Shown here: positions 23,572 through 30,755 of the stretch, piece after piece
Layout of the letters: each line of letters starts with the position of its first letter
Position numbering within the stretch: the first letter of the stretch is position 1
The notes under the pieces: model-generated
The model's input: only the letters and a program-made list of their open reading frames with translations
Databases searched by the model: none
Told to the model about the DNA's origin: nothing
NCBI GenBank assembly: GCA_030614005.1
Contig: JAUWKS010000037.1
Location: 1-32,118 of the forward strand
Reading direction: 5' to 3'
Length of the DNA: 32,118 nt
Source of the DNA: Candidatus Heimdallarchaeota archaeon
GTDB taxonomy: Archaea > Asgardarchaeota > Heimdallarchaeia > JABLTI01
Program-made: the position numbers and the translations under genes

Positions 23572-24363
23572 TTACTTTTTTTCCTTTGATTCTGAAAGTT
23601 TTGCGGCATTACTTTTTCTTAGGTTATTAAGTGAATCGTCAACCAAATAGAAGTTGCTATCAACATTTATAATATAAACCATTTCACCAGGTAAGAACTC
23701 TTGTTGTTTGTGTACAGCTTTGGCTGGAACTTTCAGTGGCTCAATTTGACCGGGAATTTCTACTCTTATTAACCCGCCTTCAGAGTTGACTTTTATTGAA
23801 ACAATTGCTTCGCGTCCTATGAAATCTCGGTTGGAAGGTAACCGATATGTTACTGTTTTTGAAATCTTCTTCCAAATAACGTTAACAATTATTGAGAGAA
23901 TAATTGGTGAAAGTATGGTTAAAACTAATCTTAGATATGAATTCATACTTGGTTCTTGCCAAAAGAGTAACAACCCTAACCCACCAAATGAAATTGAGAA
24001 AACTGCAAGTGAAAGCATTAATGGAGTTGCGCCTCCTTTTTCTATTTGGAACGGACCCACATCATCCAATGCATCTAAACCGACTTCAAAATCTACATCA
24101 ATATCTTTGTCGACACTTACATCTTTGTCTACTGAAAAATCTTTGTCAATAGTTAGATCTTTATCAATCGAAATGTCTGCATCATGATCGATATCATGGC
24201 TAAGGCTCTGACCTGTGCTAATTCCAAAAGTGACTAACACAAGAATAATAACAATTGAACCGAAAATTAAAAATCCTATACAAAACCCTCGAAACCATTC
24301 TTCCCAAAGAAGCAAATCTGCTGCAATATTTAAATGAAGTAATCGTGCCATAAAGTTTAGCAT
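23572..24363 (-). CDS. NfeD-like membrane protein with DKD repeats
   Basis: A 263-aa membrane protein of the NfeD/YqiJ type, the usual partner of SPFH proteins. A transmembrane helix at about residues 25-50 (FCIGFLIFGSIVIILVLVTF) is followed by an extracytoplasmic loop with six-residue DKD repeats (SIDKDLTIDKDFSVDKDVSV and on to DVD, about 65-90). Two more helices lie at about 110-130 and 142-165. The C-terminal OB-fold domain begins FIGREAIVSIKVNSEGGLIR and ends near GEMVYIINVDSNFYLVDDS. It is downstream of the SPFH gene on the same strand with a 113-nt gap. Start ATG 24363; a second ATG at 24351 is possible. The acidic repeats resemble a calcium- or cation-binding stretch, which I infer from composition only. 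Confidence 0.8.
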   Translation of the reverse strand: MLNFMARLLHLNIAADLLLWEEWFRGFCIGFLIFGSIVIILVLVTFGISTGQSLSHDIDHDADISIDKDLTIDKDFSVDKDVSVDKDIDVDFEVGLDALDDVGPFQIEKGGATPLMLSLAVFSISFGGLGLLLFWQEPSMNSYLRLVLTILSPIILSIIVNVIWKKISKTVTYRLPSNRDFIGREAIVSIKVNSEGGLIRVEIPGQIEPLKVPAKAVHKQQEFLPGEMVYIINVDSNFYLVDDSLNNLRKSNAAKLSESKEKK

Positions 24364-24432
24364 TTTTTTTAACCCTGCTTATATTTTTTCCTTTTGTTTG
24401 ATTCATATTTTACTATCTATAAAGAAGATCCT

Positions 24433-24449
24433 GGGAGAACCATTCTCCC
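24433..24449 (-). terminator. Hairpin between SPFH and NfeD-like genes
   Basis: GGGAGAA (24433-24439) and TTCTCCC (24443-24449) form a perfect 7-bp stem with a CCA loop. It lies 28 nt after the SPFH stop on the reverse strand and could attenuate transcription into the NfeD-like gene or mark an RNA-processing site. Confidence 0.45.
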
Positions 24450-24476
24450 GTAACCATTCACTTAGGGAATACCTAA

Positions 24477-25712
24477 CTACTTGGTAGTGGTCGTTCTCCT
24501 ACCTTTTGGTAATTCTTTCTTTATAGATTTCTTTGGTATTATTTTCACATCTTCAGTGATATTCGCAGACATGATTTTAGAAAAGTCAAGACTTCTGCCA
24601 GTGATTTCTGGTAACACCGTTAGAAATGGTATTATGGATTCAGCAATACTTGAGAATGCCTGTTGTCCATCACCCATAACAAACATTTTATCGACATTCA
24701 GGTGTGAATAAATCTCTGGGAGCATTTCAACAATTTTTAGCTGGAAAAACTTAGGATCAGCTTGGGCCAAAGCTTTGACCTGCTCAAGAATACCATCAGC
24801 TTCAGCGATGAGCTTCTCCTTTACAGCTGCAGCTTCACCTTGAGCTTTAGCAATAAGCTGAGCTTTTTGTCCATCAGCTATTCTGATCATTTTTTCGTAT
24901 TCAGCATCAGCTTCGATGGTTACTTTCCTTCTAAGAGTATCAGCTGCGATTTCTGTTCTTTTCAATTCAAGCTTTTGAATTTCAATTTCTCTATTCTTAC
25001 TTACAGATTGAATTTCCAATTGAACATTTTGTTCTTGCTTGCCTGTCTTTCTTGAAACCTCAAGGTCTCTTAATTGAGTAACCTCTTCCATTGCTGCTCG
25101 GCGTAACCGTGCTATTTCTTCTTCATTTATTTGTTTTGATGCTTCCAAGTTTGTTTTCAGAACTCTATTCAATACTTCAACATCTCTAATTTCAACTGAA
25201 ATGACTACTATACCCATATCAGCTAATAAATCATGTAGCTCTTTAGATACAGCTGAAATAATCTCACCGCGTTCTCTGATGATAGCTTCTAAATGCATAT
25301 TCGCACAAGTGGTACGAATGATGCTTTCTGCGGCATTTTTTATTATTGTCTCTATGTAATCCGCATCTCTTTCATTCCAAGATACAGCAGTAAAGGCTAT
25401 TTCTGGTTTAATAACTTTCCAAAAAACGAAAGCGTTTACAGATACATCTTGAAACTCCCTTGATAACACTTTTTCTTTTGCTTCTAGAAATGTTTGTTGA
25501 GTGGTCGTAGGTATGACAATAATTTCATCAATTATTGGCATTAGAAGACATTTTCCACCTTTCCCTGCAGATTTAACTTTACCATTTCTGAATCTAATTA
25601 CATATTCATTTGTTTTGAACTTTCGATATCTGCTGATGAAAAAAATAACGACCAATAACCCTAATACACATATTCCAGCAACAATTAATCCAATTGTAGT
25701 TCCGATTGCCAT
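24477..25712 (-). CDS. SPFH/band 7 (flotillin-like) protein
   Basis: A 411-aa membrane-anchored scaffold. An N-terminal transmembrane helix (about 5-27, LIVAGICVLGLLVVIFFISR) is followed by the SPFH domain (about 35-195) with FRNGKVKSAGKGGKCLLMPI, DVSVNAFVFWKVIKPE and MGIVVISVEIRDVE. A long coiled coil rich in E, K, R and A (about 195-310, including EEEIARLRRAAMEEVTQLRD) ends in IAKAQGEAAAVKEKLIAEAD, the flotillin-type EA repeat. The C-terminus is basic (KKSIKKELPKGRRTTTTK). Flotillins organise membrane microdomains and oligomerise. It pairs with the NfeD-like gene. A reverse-strand TATA-like AAATAAATT (25733-25746) centred about 28 nt before ATG 25712 suggests a leaderless transcript. Confidence 0.87.
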   Translation of the reverse strand: MAIGTTIGLIVAGICVLGLLVVIFFISRYRKFKTNEYVIRFRNGKVKSAGKGGKCLLMPIIDEIIVIPTTTQQTFLEAKEKVLSREFQDVSVNAFVFWKVIKPEIAFTAVSWNERDADYIETIIKNAAESIIRTTCANMHLEAIIRERGEIISAVSKELHDLLADMGIVVISVEIRDVEVLNRVLKTNLEASKQINEEEIARLRRAAMEEVTQLRDLEVSRKTGKQEQNVQLEIQSVSKNREIEIQKLELKRTEIAADTLRRKVTIEADAEYEKMIRIADGQKAQLIAKAQGEAAAVKEKLIAEADGILEQVKALAQADPKFFQLKIVEMLPEIYSHLNVDKMFVMGDGQQAFSSIAESIIPFLTVLPEITGRSLDFSKIMSANITEDVKIIPKKSIKKELPKGRRTTTTK

Positions 25713-25732
25713 CTTATTTCAAATATTCCTTC

Positions 25733-25746
25733 AAAATTTATTTAAC
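25733..25746 (-). promoter_or_regulatory. TATA-like box of the SPFH gene
   Basis: On the reverse strand this reads GTTAAATAAATTTT, centred about 28 nt before the ATG at 25712. The remaining intergenic DNA to 25997 is AT-rich, with another strong TATATAAA at 25851-25858 and the pilin terminator at 25950-25993. Confidence 0.4.
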
Positions 25747-25949
25747 ATAATTTAATAATGTAAAAGTCTTTGTTTTTCAAATCTTTTGTTGCCTGGAAAA
25801 GACGAATCTTCATTTAGACCTTTTACTTGAGTAAATTATCTGGGTACAAGTATATAAACATTAACAATTCAATCACTAATTTGTAAAAATATTTTTTAAA
25901 TTAAATAACTTATCTTTTAATAAAATGCTTTCTTTAATGATACAAAAGA

Positions 25950-25993
25950 AGAAAAAATAAAGAAAAAAGAGAGATGAATATGTTTCGATCTCT
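25950..25993 (-). terminator. Terminator of the pilin gene
   Basis: On the reverse strand, AGAGAT (25993-25988) pairs with ATCTCT (25975-25970) around a 12-nt loop and runs straight into a T-rich tract. It starts 5 nt after the pilin stop codon. Confidence 0.5.
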
Positions 25994-25997
25994 GCTC

Positions 25998-26450
25998 TTA
26001 AAATGCTGGGGAAGTAATAGTTCCATCGGCAGCAGTAATAGTAATTTCGTAATTAGATGTTGCTGTAAGAATTCCTGATAATTGAATACTGAATTTTACT
26101 GTTGAACCTTGAGCTAATTCATAAGGGGTAGTAAAATCAATTTCAGTTGTGCCTACAAAAACATGAGTTGCAATATAGGTGTCGGTTGCGTTGGTTACTG
26201 TAAAAGCATCCAAACTAGTGAAGGTAGCGGGGGCACCACCGATGTTTTTTATTTCAAAATAAACACGATCTGAATACCCTGCTTCCTTTCCATATGATAA
26301 TGGAGTAAGCTCTGATTTTTGTGCAAATAGTGGCACAACAACGAAATAAACTATTGCAGCTGCGGTTACGGTTAAAGCAATTAATAGAATAGTTGCAATA
26401 ACTGGGGATACTGCTTTCTTTTTCTTTAGAATCATTTTTCCTAGTGACAT
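25998..26450 (-). CDS. Archaeal type IV pilin
   Basis: A 150-aa pilin-like surface protein. The N-terminus has a class III signal peptide: a basic start (ILKKKKA) followed directly by VSPVIATILLIALTVTAAAI and VYFVVVPLF, the hydrophobic helix that packs the filament core. Processing by a PibD/FlaK-type peptidase would fall after A (KKKKA, then VSP). The VSPVIATILLIAL sequence is the archaeal pilin N-terminal domain (DUF1628-like). The remaining residues form a beta-rich, threonine-rich domain (DTYIATHVFVGTTEIDFTT) typical of exported filament subunits. It stands alone, with no assembly ATPase or membrane protein nearby. It could be an adhesion pilin rather than an archaellin. A TATA-like box (26481-26491) precedes it. 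Confidence 0.85.
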   Translation of the reverse strand: MSLGKMILKKKKAVSPVIATILLIALTVTAAAIVYFVVVPLFAQKSELTPLSYGKEAGYSDRVYFEIKNIGGAPATFTSLDAFTVTNATDTYIATHVFVGTTEIDFTTPYELAQGSTVKFSIQLSGILTATSNYEITITAADGTITSPAF

Positions 26451-26480
26451 ACTTAATCAACCATCCGTTTGATTTCAGCT

Positions 26481-26491
26481 TTATTATAATT
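26481..26491 (-). promoter_or_regulatory. TATA-like box of the pilin gene
   Basis: On the reverse strand this reads AATTATAATAA, centred about 36 nt before ATG 26450, so the transcript would start near 26460 with a leader of about 10 nt. Confidence 0.5.
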
Positions 26492-26652
26492 TCTCTTTGT
26501 GCAAAAGAACTGAAATTTATTACTGAATATCAGTCAATTTTTGCGCGTTATCTACTAATTGTTCTACTAATTAAAGAATTTTTGTAGTGGCAAATCGAAA
26601 AACAGCCGTTATTTTTGCCTAGTAAAAAGATAACTTTTTTTATGGCACATTA

Positions 26653-26667
26653 AAAAGTAATATAAAC
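26653..26667 (+). promoter_or_regulatory. Promoter of the 266-aa unknown gene
   Basis: AAAAGTAATATAAAC contains a BRE-like purine tract and a TATAAA box. It would start near 26691 and give a leader of about 56 nt with CGGAG (26733-26737) before ATG 26747. A second AT-rich box at 26705-26717 would start too close to the ribosome-binding site. Confidence 0.4.
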
Positions 26668-26746
26668 TATATCCTCAAATTATGAGTAGGTATATTGTAC
26701 CGACTTTAAAAATAAATTAGATCTGATTTATTCGGAGTAAAATACA

Positions 26747-27547
26747 ATGGACATAAATGACCCTTACTCTCCAAAACTTGCTGGAATAATTGTTTCATCT
26801 TTTGCAGATAGAGGCCCCGATATCGTTTTTAATAATACTGAATTAGCTGAAGACGAAGCAATGATATTAGCTATAAAAGGTATGACAGTTATTGGTCTTG
26901 ATAGTCCATTAGATGTTATTGAAGATATAAATGATGATGAAGAGCGCAGGGCTACTATCCAACAATTTGGTCCATTTCCAATCAAAGGTCGAGATAACTT
27001 AAAAGCGTTAGCAATTTCATTTGTTGTGAAAGCTGAGGAATCAGCTGATCATAGAATTATGACCTTTGGTCGTTTTTGTGTAATCTTTTTGGTTTATCAT
27101 CAAGAGCATACAAGATTGATGTTAGATTCATATGGTTTAATTGAACCTTATTTTACCATTATATCTCGAGATCTCGTTATGGATAGCGATTTAAACCCCA
27201 CAAATCTCAGTAGCGTTTACCGTAGAATGAATATGCTTTTTCAAGGTGTTTTGCCTCGAGTATTTACAGTAACAGACAAAGGTGTAATCAAAGAATTAAT
27301 TGGCAAGGAAATTAGCCATAGAGATGTTTTTCTGATTGCTGATAAAAAGAAGAATTCCCTATATACAATGCTTGTTGATCCTGAAATGAATGTTTGGAGG
27401 AAACGGAAAATCTATCAAACAGCATCAAACCTCAACTCTCATCTGTACCGTCAAAAATTAACCATTAACACCGTAACAGAGCTTGAAGAAATTTCAATCT
27501 TACTAAAACGTTACAATCTCTCTGTTGAAGGCATTTCTCAAGGATAA
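26747..27547 (+). CDS. Unknown 266-aa protein, possibly longin-like N-terminus
   Basis: A soluble 266-aa protein of unclear family. The N-terminal 150 residues alternate strands and helices: KLAGIIVSSFADRGPDIVFN, AIKGMTVIGLDSPL, TIQQFGPFPIKGRDNLKALA and FGRFCVIFLVYHQEHTRLML. The opening strand, GPD-(I/V) turn and FGP(F/L)P segment resemble small-GTPase-regulator folds (longin or roadblock type), which are numerous in some archaea, but I cannot confirm the match. The last 110 residues are charged and helical, with RKRKIYQTASNLNSHLYRQK. No catalytic motif, signal peptide or membrane helix is visible. It is divergent from the pilin gene across a 296-nt promoter region. The start has CGGAG 9 nt upstream. 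Confidence 0.6.
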   Translation: MDINDPYSPKLAGIIVSSFADRGPDIVFNNTELAEDEAMILAIKGMTVIGLDSPLDVIEDINDDEERRATIQQFGPFPIKGRDNLKALAISFVVKAEESADHRIMTFGRFCVIFLVYHQEHTRLMLDSYGLIEPYFTIISRDLVMDSDLNPTNLSSVYRRMNMLFQGVLPRVFTVTDKGVIKELIGKEISHRDVFLIADKKKNSLYTMLVDPEMNVWRKRKIYQTASNLNSHLYRQKLTINTVTELEEISILLKRYNLSVEGISQG

Positions 27548-27564
27548 TCCATCTATCTAAAGAG

Positions 27565-27583
27565 ATGCCTAAGTTTTAGGTAT
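27565..27583. terminator. Bidirectional terminator between convergent genes
   Basis: ATGCCTAA (27565-27572) pairs with TTAGGTAT (27576-27583) with one G-T pair and a 3-nt loop, followed by a T-rich tract. It separates the 266-aa gene from the DUF389 gene. Confidence 0.55.
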
Positions 27584-27599
27584 TTTATTTATTATCCAC

Positions 27600-28925
27600 C
27601 TAAAACCATTTTGTACTTGTGTATTGATTTCCAACCGTCATAGAATTGAAAATCCAATTTGAAATTGGATCACTTCTCTCCATATCAAAGCTCTGACTGA
27701 GAATAACAATAAGCTTTAGTCCGACAGTATGTCCGGACTCCAGTTCTATATTTTCTTTAATATCTGTATAAGTTGAATTTTGAAGAGTTTTTGTAGCTAA
27801 CACTCTTAATGTAATATTGACAGTATAACTAAAAATACCTCCACTAATTACTACATCTAAATCTTCTATTGACGATGCTGGATCAACTTGTGATAGAATA
27901 TTTGTTGAGACATCTGTTGAAATTCTCTGATATCGCCATTGACGACTAATTTGTACTGTGGTTTGAGTAATTGGTACTGCAACAACTAAGAGGACAAGTA
28001 CCCAAGCAATTACCTGTGTTTTCATTGATCGCTTTGCTTTGATCTTCTTAACAGCTTGCGGTGGTTCCACTTTTCGAATAATAAATACTAGCAAGCACCC
28101 TAGTAAAACACAAGCGACATTTGTTACAAATAGAATCAAACTTCCTAAAGCTGTATCCCACTGCAACATTCCAATTGCAATGCCGATATTTACCGTAACT
28201 GGGAGTAGAGCTGCAGCAGCTGCAACACCAATTAATATTAGAGACGTACCGCTTACAAAACAAATACCTGCTGTTAATCCTGAAGCAATTGCAATAATTA
28301 AATTGATAATATTTGGTTCACCTCGAGCAATAATAAATGCGCTTGGCTCGTTTTGTGTTAATTGATACGTTAGTCCGATAACAAATCCGATGAAAACAGA
28401 AATGAACACCCCAATTCCCTCTGAAAGTAACCCTTCACGTAAGATTTTTTGATTAGATGTAAGTGCACCAAAAGCAATTCCAACAATAGGCCCCATCAAA
28501 GGGGCAACTATCATTGAAGCAATTAATGTAACATAATCATCTCCAATAAGACCCATTGCTGCTAAGATAGAGGAGAGAACGGTCCAAGCAATAAAATTAA
28601 AATCAAGCTTTGAAATTGAGCGAACCTTCGTTTCTAATTCTTCGATAGAAATCCTTCTCAAAAATTTATCTTGTTTTCTCGTTCTGGTTCTAGGGATGGT
28701 TGCTTCAATTTCAGTAATAGTAATTCTCCCTTTTACTCTCCCAATACCCAAATCACTGAGGTGATCTAAAACAAATCCTGTTCTAGTAGGCATAACAGTT
28801 AGTAGAATTAAACTATGGTCAGATCCTTTGATGTGTTCTATTTGCGAAGGAGAAACAACTTCAATGAGACTGGTAACAATATCATCTCCTTCTGCGGCAG
28901 GAACAGTTACTTGGATTTGTTTCAT
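27600..28925 (-). CDS. DUF389 family membrane protein
   Basis: A 441-aa protein of the DUF389 (TIGR00341-like) family of unknown function. The N-terminal cytoplasmic domain (about 1-120) is ferredoxin-like (MKQIQVTVPAAEGDDIVTSL, LTVMPTRTGFVLDHLSDLGI). The membrane core (about 130-330) has about seven helices and the family hallmark DYVTLIASMIVAPLMGPIVG, then SLILIGVAAAAALLPVTVNI. A basic loop (IKAKRSMKTQ) leads to a last helix (VIAWVLVLLVVAVPITQTTV) and an extracytoplasmic C-terminal domain of about 110 residues. Full length. GAGGAT lies 5 nt before ATG 28925. Transport of some small solute has been suggested for the family but is not established. Confidence 0.88.
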   Translation of the reverse strand: MKQIQVTVPAAEGDDIVTSLIEVVSPSQIEHIKGSDHSLILLTVMPTRTGFVLDHLSDLGIGRVKGRITITEIEATIPRTRTRKQDKFLRRISIEELETKVRSISKLDFNFIAWTVLSSILAAMGLIGDDYVTLIASMIVAPLMGPIVGIAFGALTSNQKILREGLLSEGIGVFISVFIGFVIGLTYQLTQNEPSAFIIARGEPNIINLIIAIASGLTAGICFVSGTSLILIGVAAAAALLPVTVNIGIAIGMLQWDTALGSLILFVTNVACVLLGCLLVFIIRKVEPPQAVKKIKAKRSMKTQVIAWVLVLLVVAVPITQTTVQISRQWRYQRISTDVSTNILSQVDPASSIEDLDVVISGGIFSYTVNITLRVLATKTLQNSTYTDIKENIELESGHTVGLKLIVILSQSFDMERSDPISNWIFNSMTVGNQYTSTKWF

Positions 28926-28939
28926 TTTGAATCCTCAAG

Positions 28940-28954
28940 ATACTAAACTAGTAT
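28940..28954. promoter_or_regulatory. Palindrome in the divergent DUF389 promoter
   Basis: ATACTA (28940-28945), AAC and TAGTAT (28949-28954) form a perfect inverted repeat 15 nt before the DUF389 start codon, a position where a repressor would block transcription. Confidence 0.35.
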
Positions 28955-29080
28955 TTGATGTTAGTTTTGCACTCTTTTATTTTTTGGGTAGCTCATTTTA
29001 AATCAAAAAGGTTTTTCTTAGAGAAACTATTTTATGTCTGCTTATCTAAATTATCTAAGAATAGCGAGGAACGATGTGCT

Positions 29081-29398
29081 GTGAACAATATTCGATTTCC
29101 CATGATAATTACTTGCTTTGTAAAGAATCCTAAAAAAATAGCCGATATTTTTGAGAAATTACTAAGAGATATGGGTTATGTAAAAATAGGTGAAAGAGCG
29201 TTTGTTCATCAAGGTGGGGAGCAGCTGACCGCAGCAATTACTTTTGGGAAAACCTATTTGCCTGAAATTGATTCAGTAAAAGACTGTTTAACGCTATATC
29301 TCTCCGATGCTGAACATGCTATTAATATTGAAATATGTCATGAATTGAATAAAATCCTTACTTCTGAGATTACCATTGGTACTTCCTTTTATCAATAG
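29081..29398 (+). CDS. Small protein of unknown function
   Basis: A 105-aa soluble protein beginning NNIRFPMIITCFVKNPKKIA and including IGERAFVHQGGEQLTAAITF. Predicted as an alpha-beta fold with no cysteine cluster or membrane segment. GTG at 29081 is chosen because GAGGA (29066-29070) lies upstream and because the 42 residues encoded before it in frame look like noncoding DNA. It precedes the Hdr-like gene by 55 nt but the latter seems to have its own promoter. I recognise no family. Confidence 0.55.
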   Translation: MNNIRFPMIITCFVKNPKKIADIFEKLLRDMGYVKIGERAFVHQGGEQLTAAITFGKTYLPEIDSVKDCLTLYLSDAEHAINIEICHELNKILTSEITIGTSFYQ

Positions 29399-29425
29399 AA
29401 TCAATAGAAAAAATTAAACAGATTC

Positions 29426-29434
29426 AATAAATAA
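29426..29434 (+). promoter_or_regulatory. TATA box of the Hdr-like gene
   Basis: AATAAATAA is centred 24 nt before ATG 29454 and there is no ribosome-binding site between them, which fits a leaderless mRNA. Confidence 0.45.
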
Positions 29435-29453
29435 TCATTTTGTTCTGATAGAA

Positions 29454-30731
29454 ATGCCATATTACGAAAATTGTGACCAATGCAAAAAATGTTTTCCTTG
29501 CCCTGTTACAAGTGGTGCCAAAAATCAGGGGGCATATCCAATTACTCAAGGATATGGTGATATTTGGTATTGTGCAAATTGCTTCTACTGCGAAGATGTT
29601 TGTCCTGATTATTCTCCAAGGCAATATGCAGTTGATCTACGAAGAACAACTCAACAGTTTTCTGACAGAACAATTGAACCAATCAAACAATTGAGAAAAC
29701 ACGGTTTGTTGTTTGATATCACTAAAACTTTGGATGAATATAGGCTTGACATAGGCTTGCCTTCCATATTAAAACCAAATGTTGCTGAAGTTGATTTTCT
29801 TTATCAAACCATTTTGGATGAAAAAACTTCATCTTTAACAAAGTCAGGAGAGAAAGTAGACTCGAGCAAATTTGAGGGGGACACTAAAAAAGGCAAGATT
29901 GCACTGTTTTTAGGTTGTCTAATTCCATATCGAGTCCATGATTATGAATTATCTGCAAGAAATTTGTTGAAAAAATTTGATATAGAATATATTGATTTAC
30001 CTTTTTCATGTTGTGGTTCCGTTATGACTGAATCTCAATCAGAAGAACTATGGTTGACTATTAGTGCGTATAATCTAGCTTTAGCAGAGCAATCTGGTGT
30101 TGAAACAATTATTACTTTGTGTGGAGGTTGTACAGGAAATCTTAGAAGAACAAATAATATCTTACTTGAAAATAGTGATAAATTGAAAAAAACAAATGAA
30201 CATTTAAGTAAGATTTCAAAAAACTATTCTGGAAAAATAACTATTAAACATTTCTCAGAATTTTTATTGGACAACAAAGTAACCAAGATAATACCTCGTT
30301 TGTTGAATTCTTCAAAAGTCGAAAATCTTATGCAAATTTCCGCTTCCGTACAAATTCCCTGTCAAGTAATACGTCCTGAAAAACATTCTCCGAATTCTCA
30401 TCTTGAAACGAAATTATTAACTGATTTGATGGAATTAACTCAAATCAAACTTATCAAGTATCCATATGAATTATTATGTTGTGGCTCGTCAATTTTAGTC
30501 TATGATGAACTGTTGGCTTATAAAATTGCTAAGAAAAGAATCGATTCTCTTTTAAAAAGAAATGTTGACGCGTTAATTCTTGGATGTGGAAATTGTAGCA
30601 TGAATTTTAGTGTTCATCTTTCGGAATATTCTGATATACGATTAGCAACACTTTTTTTTACAGAAGTTCTTGACTATGCACTGGGTTCAGAAAATGAAAA
30701 ATTAGATGAACTACTTAAAGATAATAAATAA
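29454..30731 (+). CDS. Fused HdrC-HdrB-like iron-sulfur protein
   Basis: A 425-aa electron-transfer protein related to heterodisulfide reductase subunits C and B. The N-terminal ferredoxin domain has two cysteine sets: C7, C10, C13, C16 (CDQCKKCFPCP, with only two residues before the last cysteine instead of three) and C40, C43, C46, C50 (CANCFYCEDVCP, canonical). Then follow two CCG domains of the HdrB type: LFLGCLIPYR with FSCCGSVM and LCGGC, and IPCQVIRPEK with LLCCGSSIL and GCGNC. CCG domains in HdrB hold non-cubane 4Fe-4S clusters that reduce disulfides. HdrA and other partners are absent here, so it may serve another flavin or Fe-S complex. Full length, cytoplasmic. Confidence 0.85.
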   Translation: MPYYENCDQCKKCFPCPVTSGAKNQGAYPITQGYGDIWYCANCFYCEDVCPDYSPRQYAVDLRRTTQQFSDRTIEPIKQLRKHGLLFDITKTLDEYRLDIGLPSILKPNVAEVDFLYQTILDEKTSSLTKSGEKVDSSKFEGDTKKGKIALFLGCLIPYRVHDYELSARNLLKKFDIEYIDLPFSCCGSVMTESQSEELWLTISAYNLALAEQSGVETIITLCGGCTGNLRRTNNILLENSDKLKKTNEHLSKISKNYSGKITIKHFSEFLLDNKVTKIIPRLLNSSKVENLMQISASVQIPCQVIRPEKHSPNSHLETKLLTDLMELTQIKLIKYPYELLCCGSSILVYDELLAYKIAKKRIDSLLKRNVDALILGCGNCSMNFSVHLSEYSDIRLATLFFTEVLDYALGSENEKLDELLKDNK

Positions 30732-30739
30732 AAAGAAGC

Positions 30740-30755
30740 GCAATTATACAATTGC
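30740..30755. terminator. Possible terminator at the Hdr-like/PAP2 junction
   Basis: GCAATT (30740-30745) and AATTGC (30750-30755) form a 6-bp stem with an ATAC loop, flanked by GAAG and CTTC. It overlaps the last codons of the convergent PAP2 gene, so it may be partly coincidental. Confidence 0.3.

Noticed and set aside
24090..24180. The DKD-coding repeats considered as a CRISPR or DNA tandem array
   Set aside because: The units are imperfect at DNA level, keep the reading frame and lie in the middle of a protein-coding gene.
28955..29080. An N-terminal extension of the 105-aa protein starting at 28955
   Set aside because: The extra 42 residues overlap the divergent promoter and palindrome region, and a better ribosome-binding site lies before GTG 29081.
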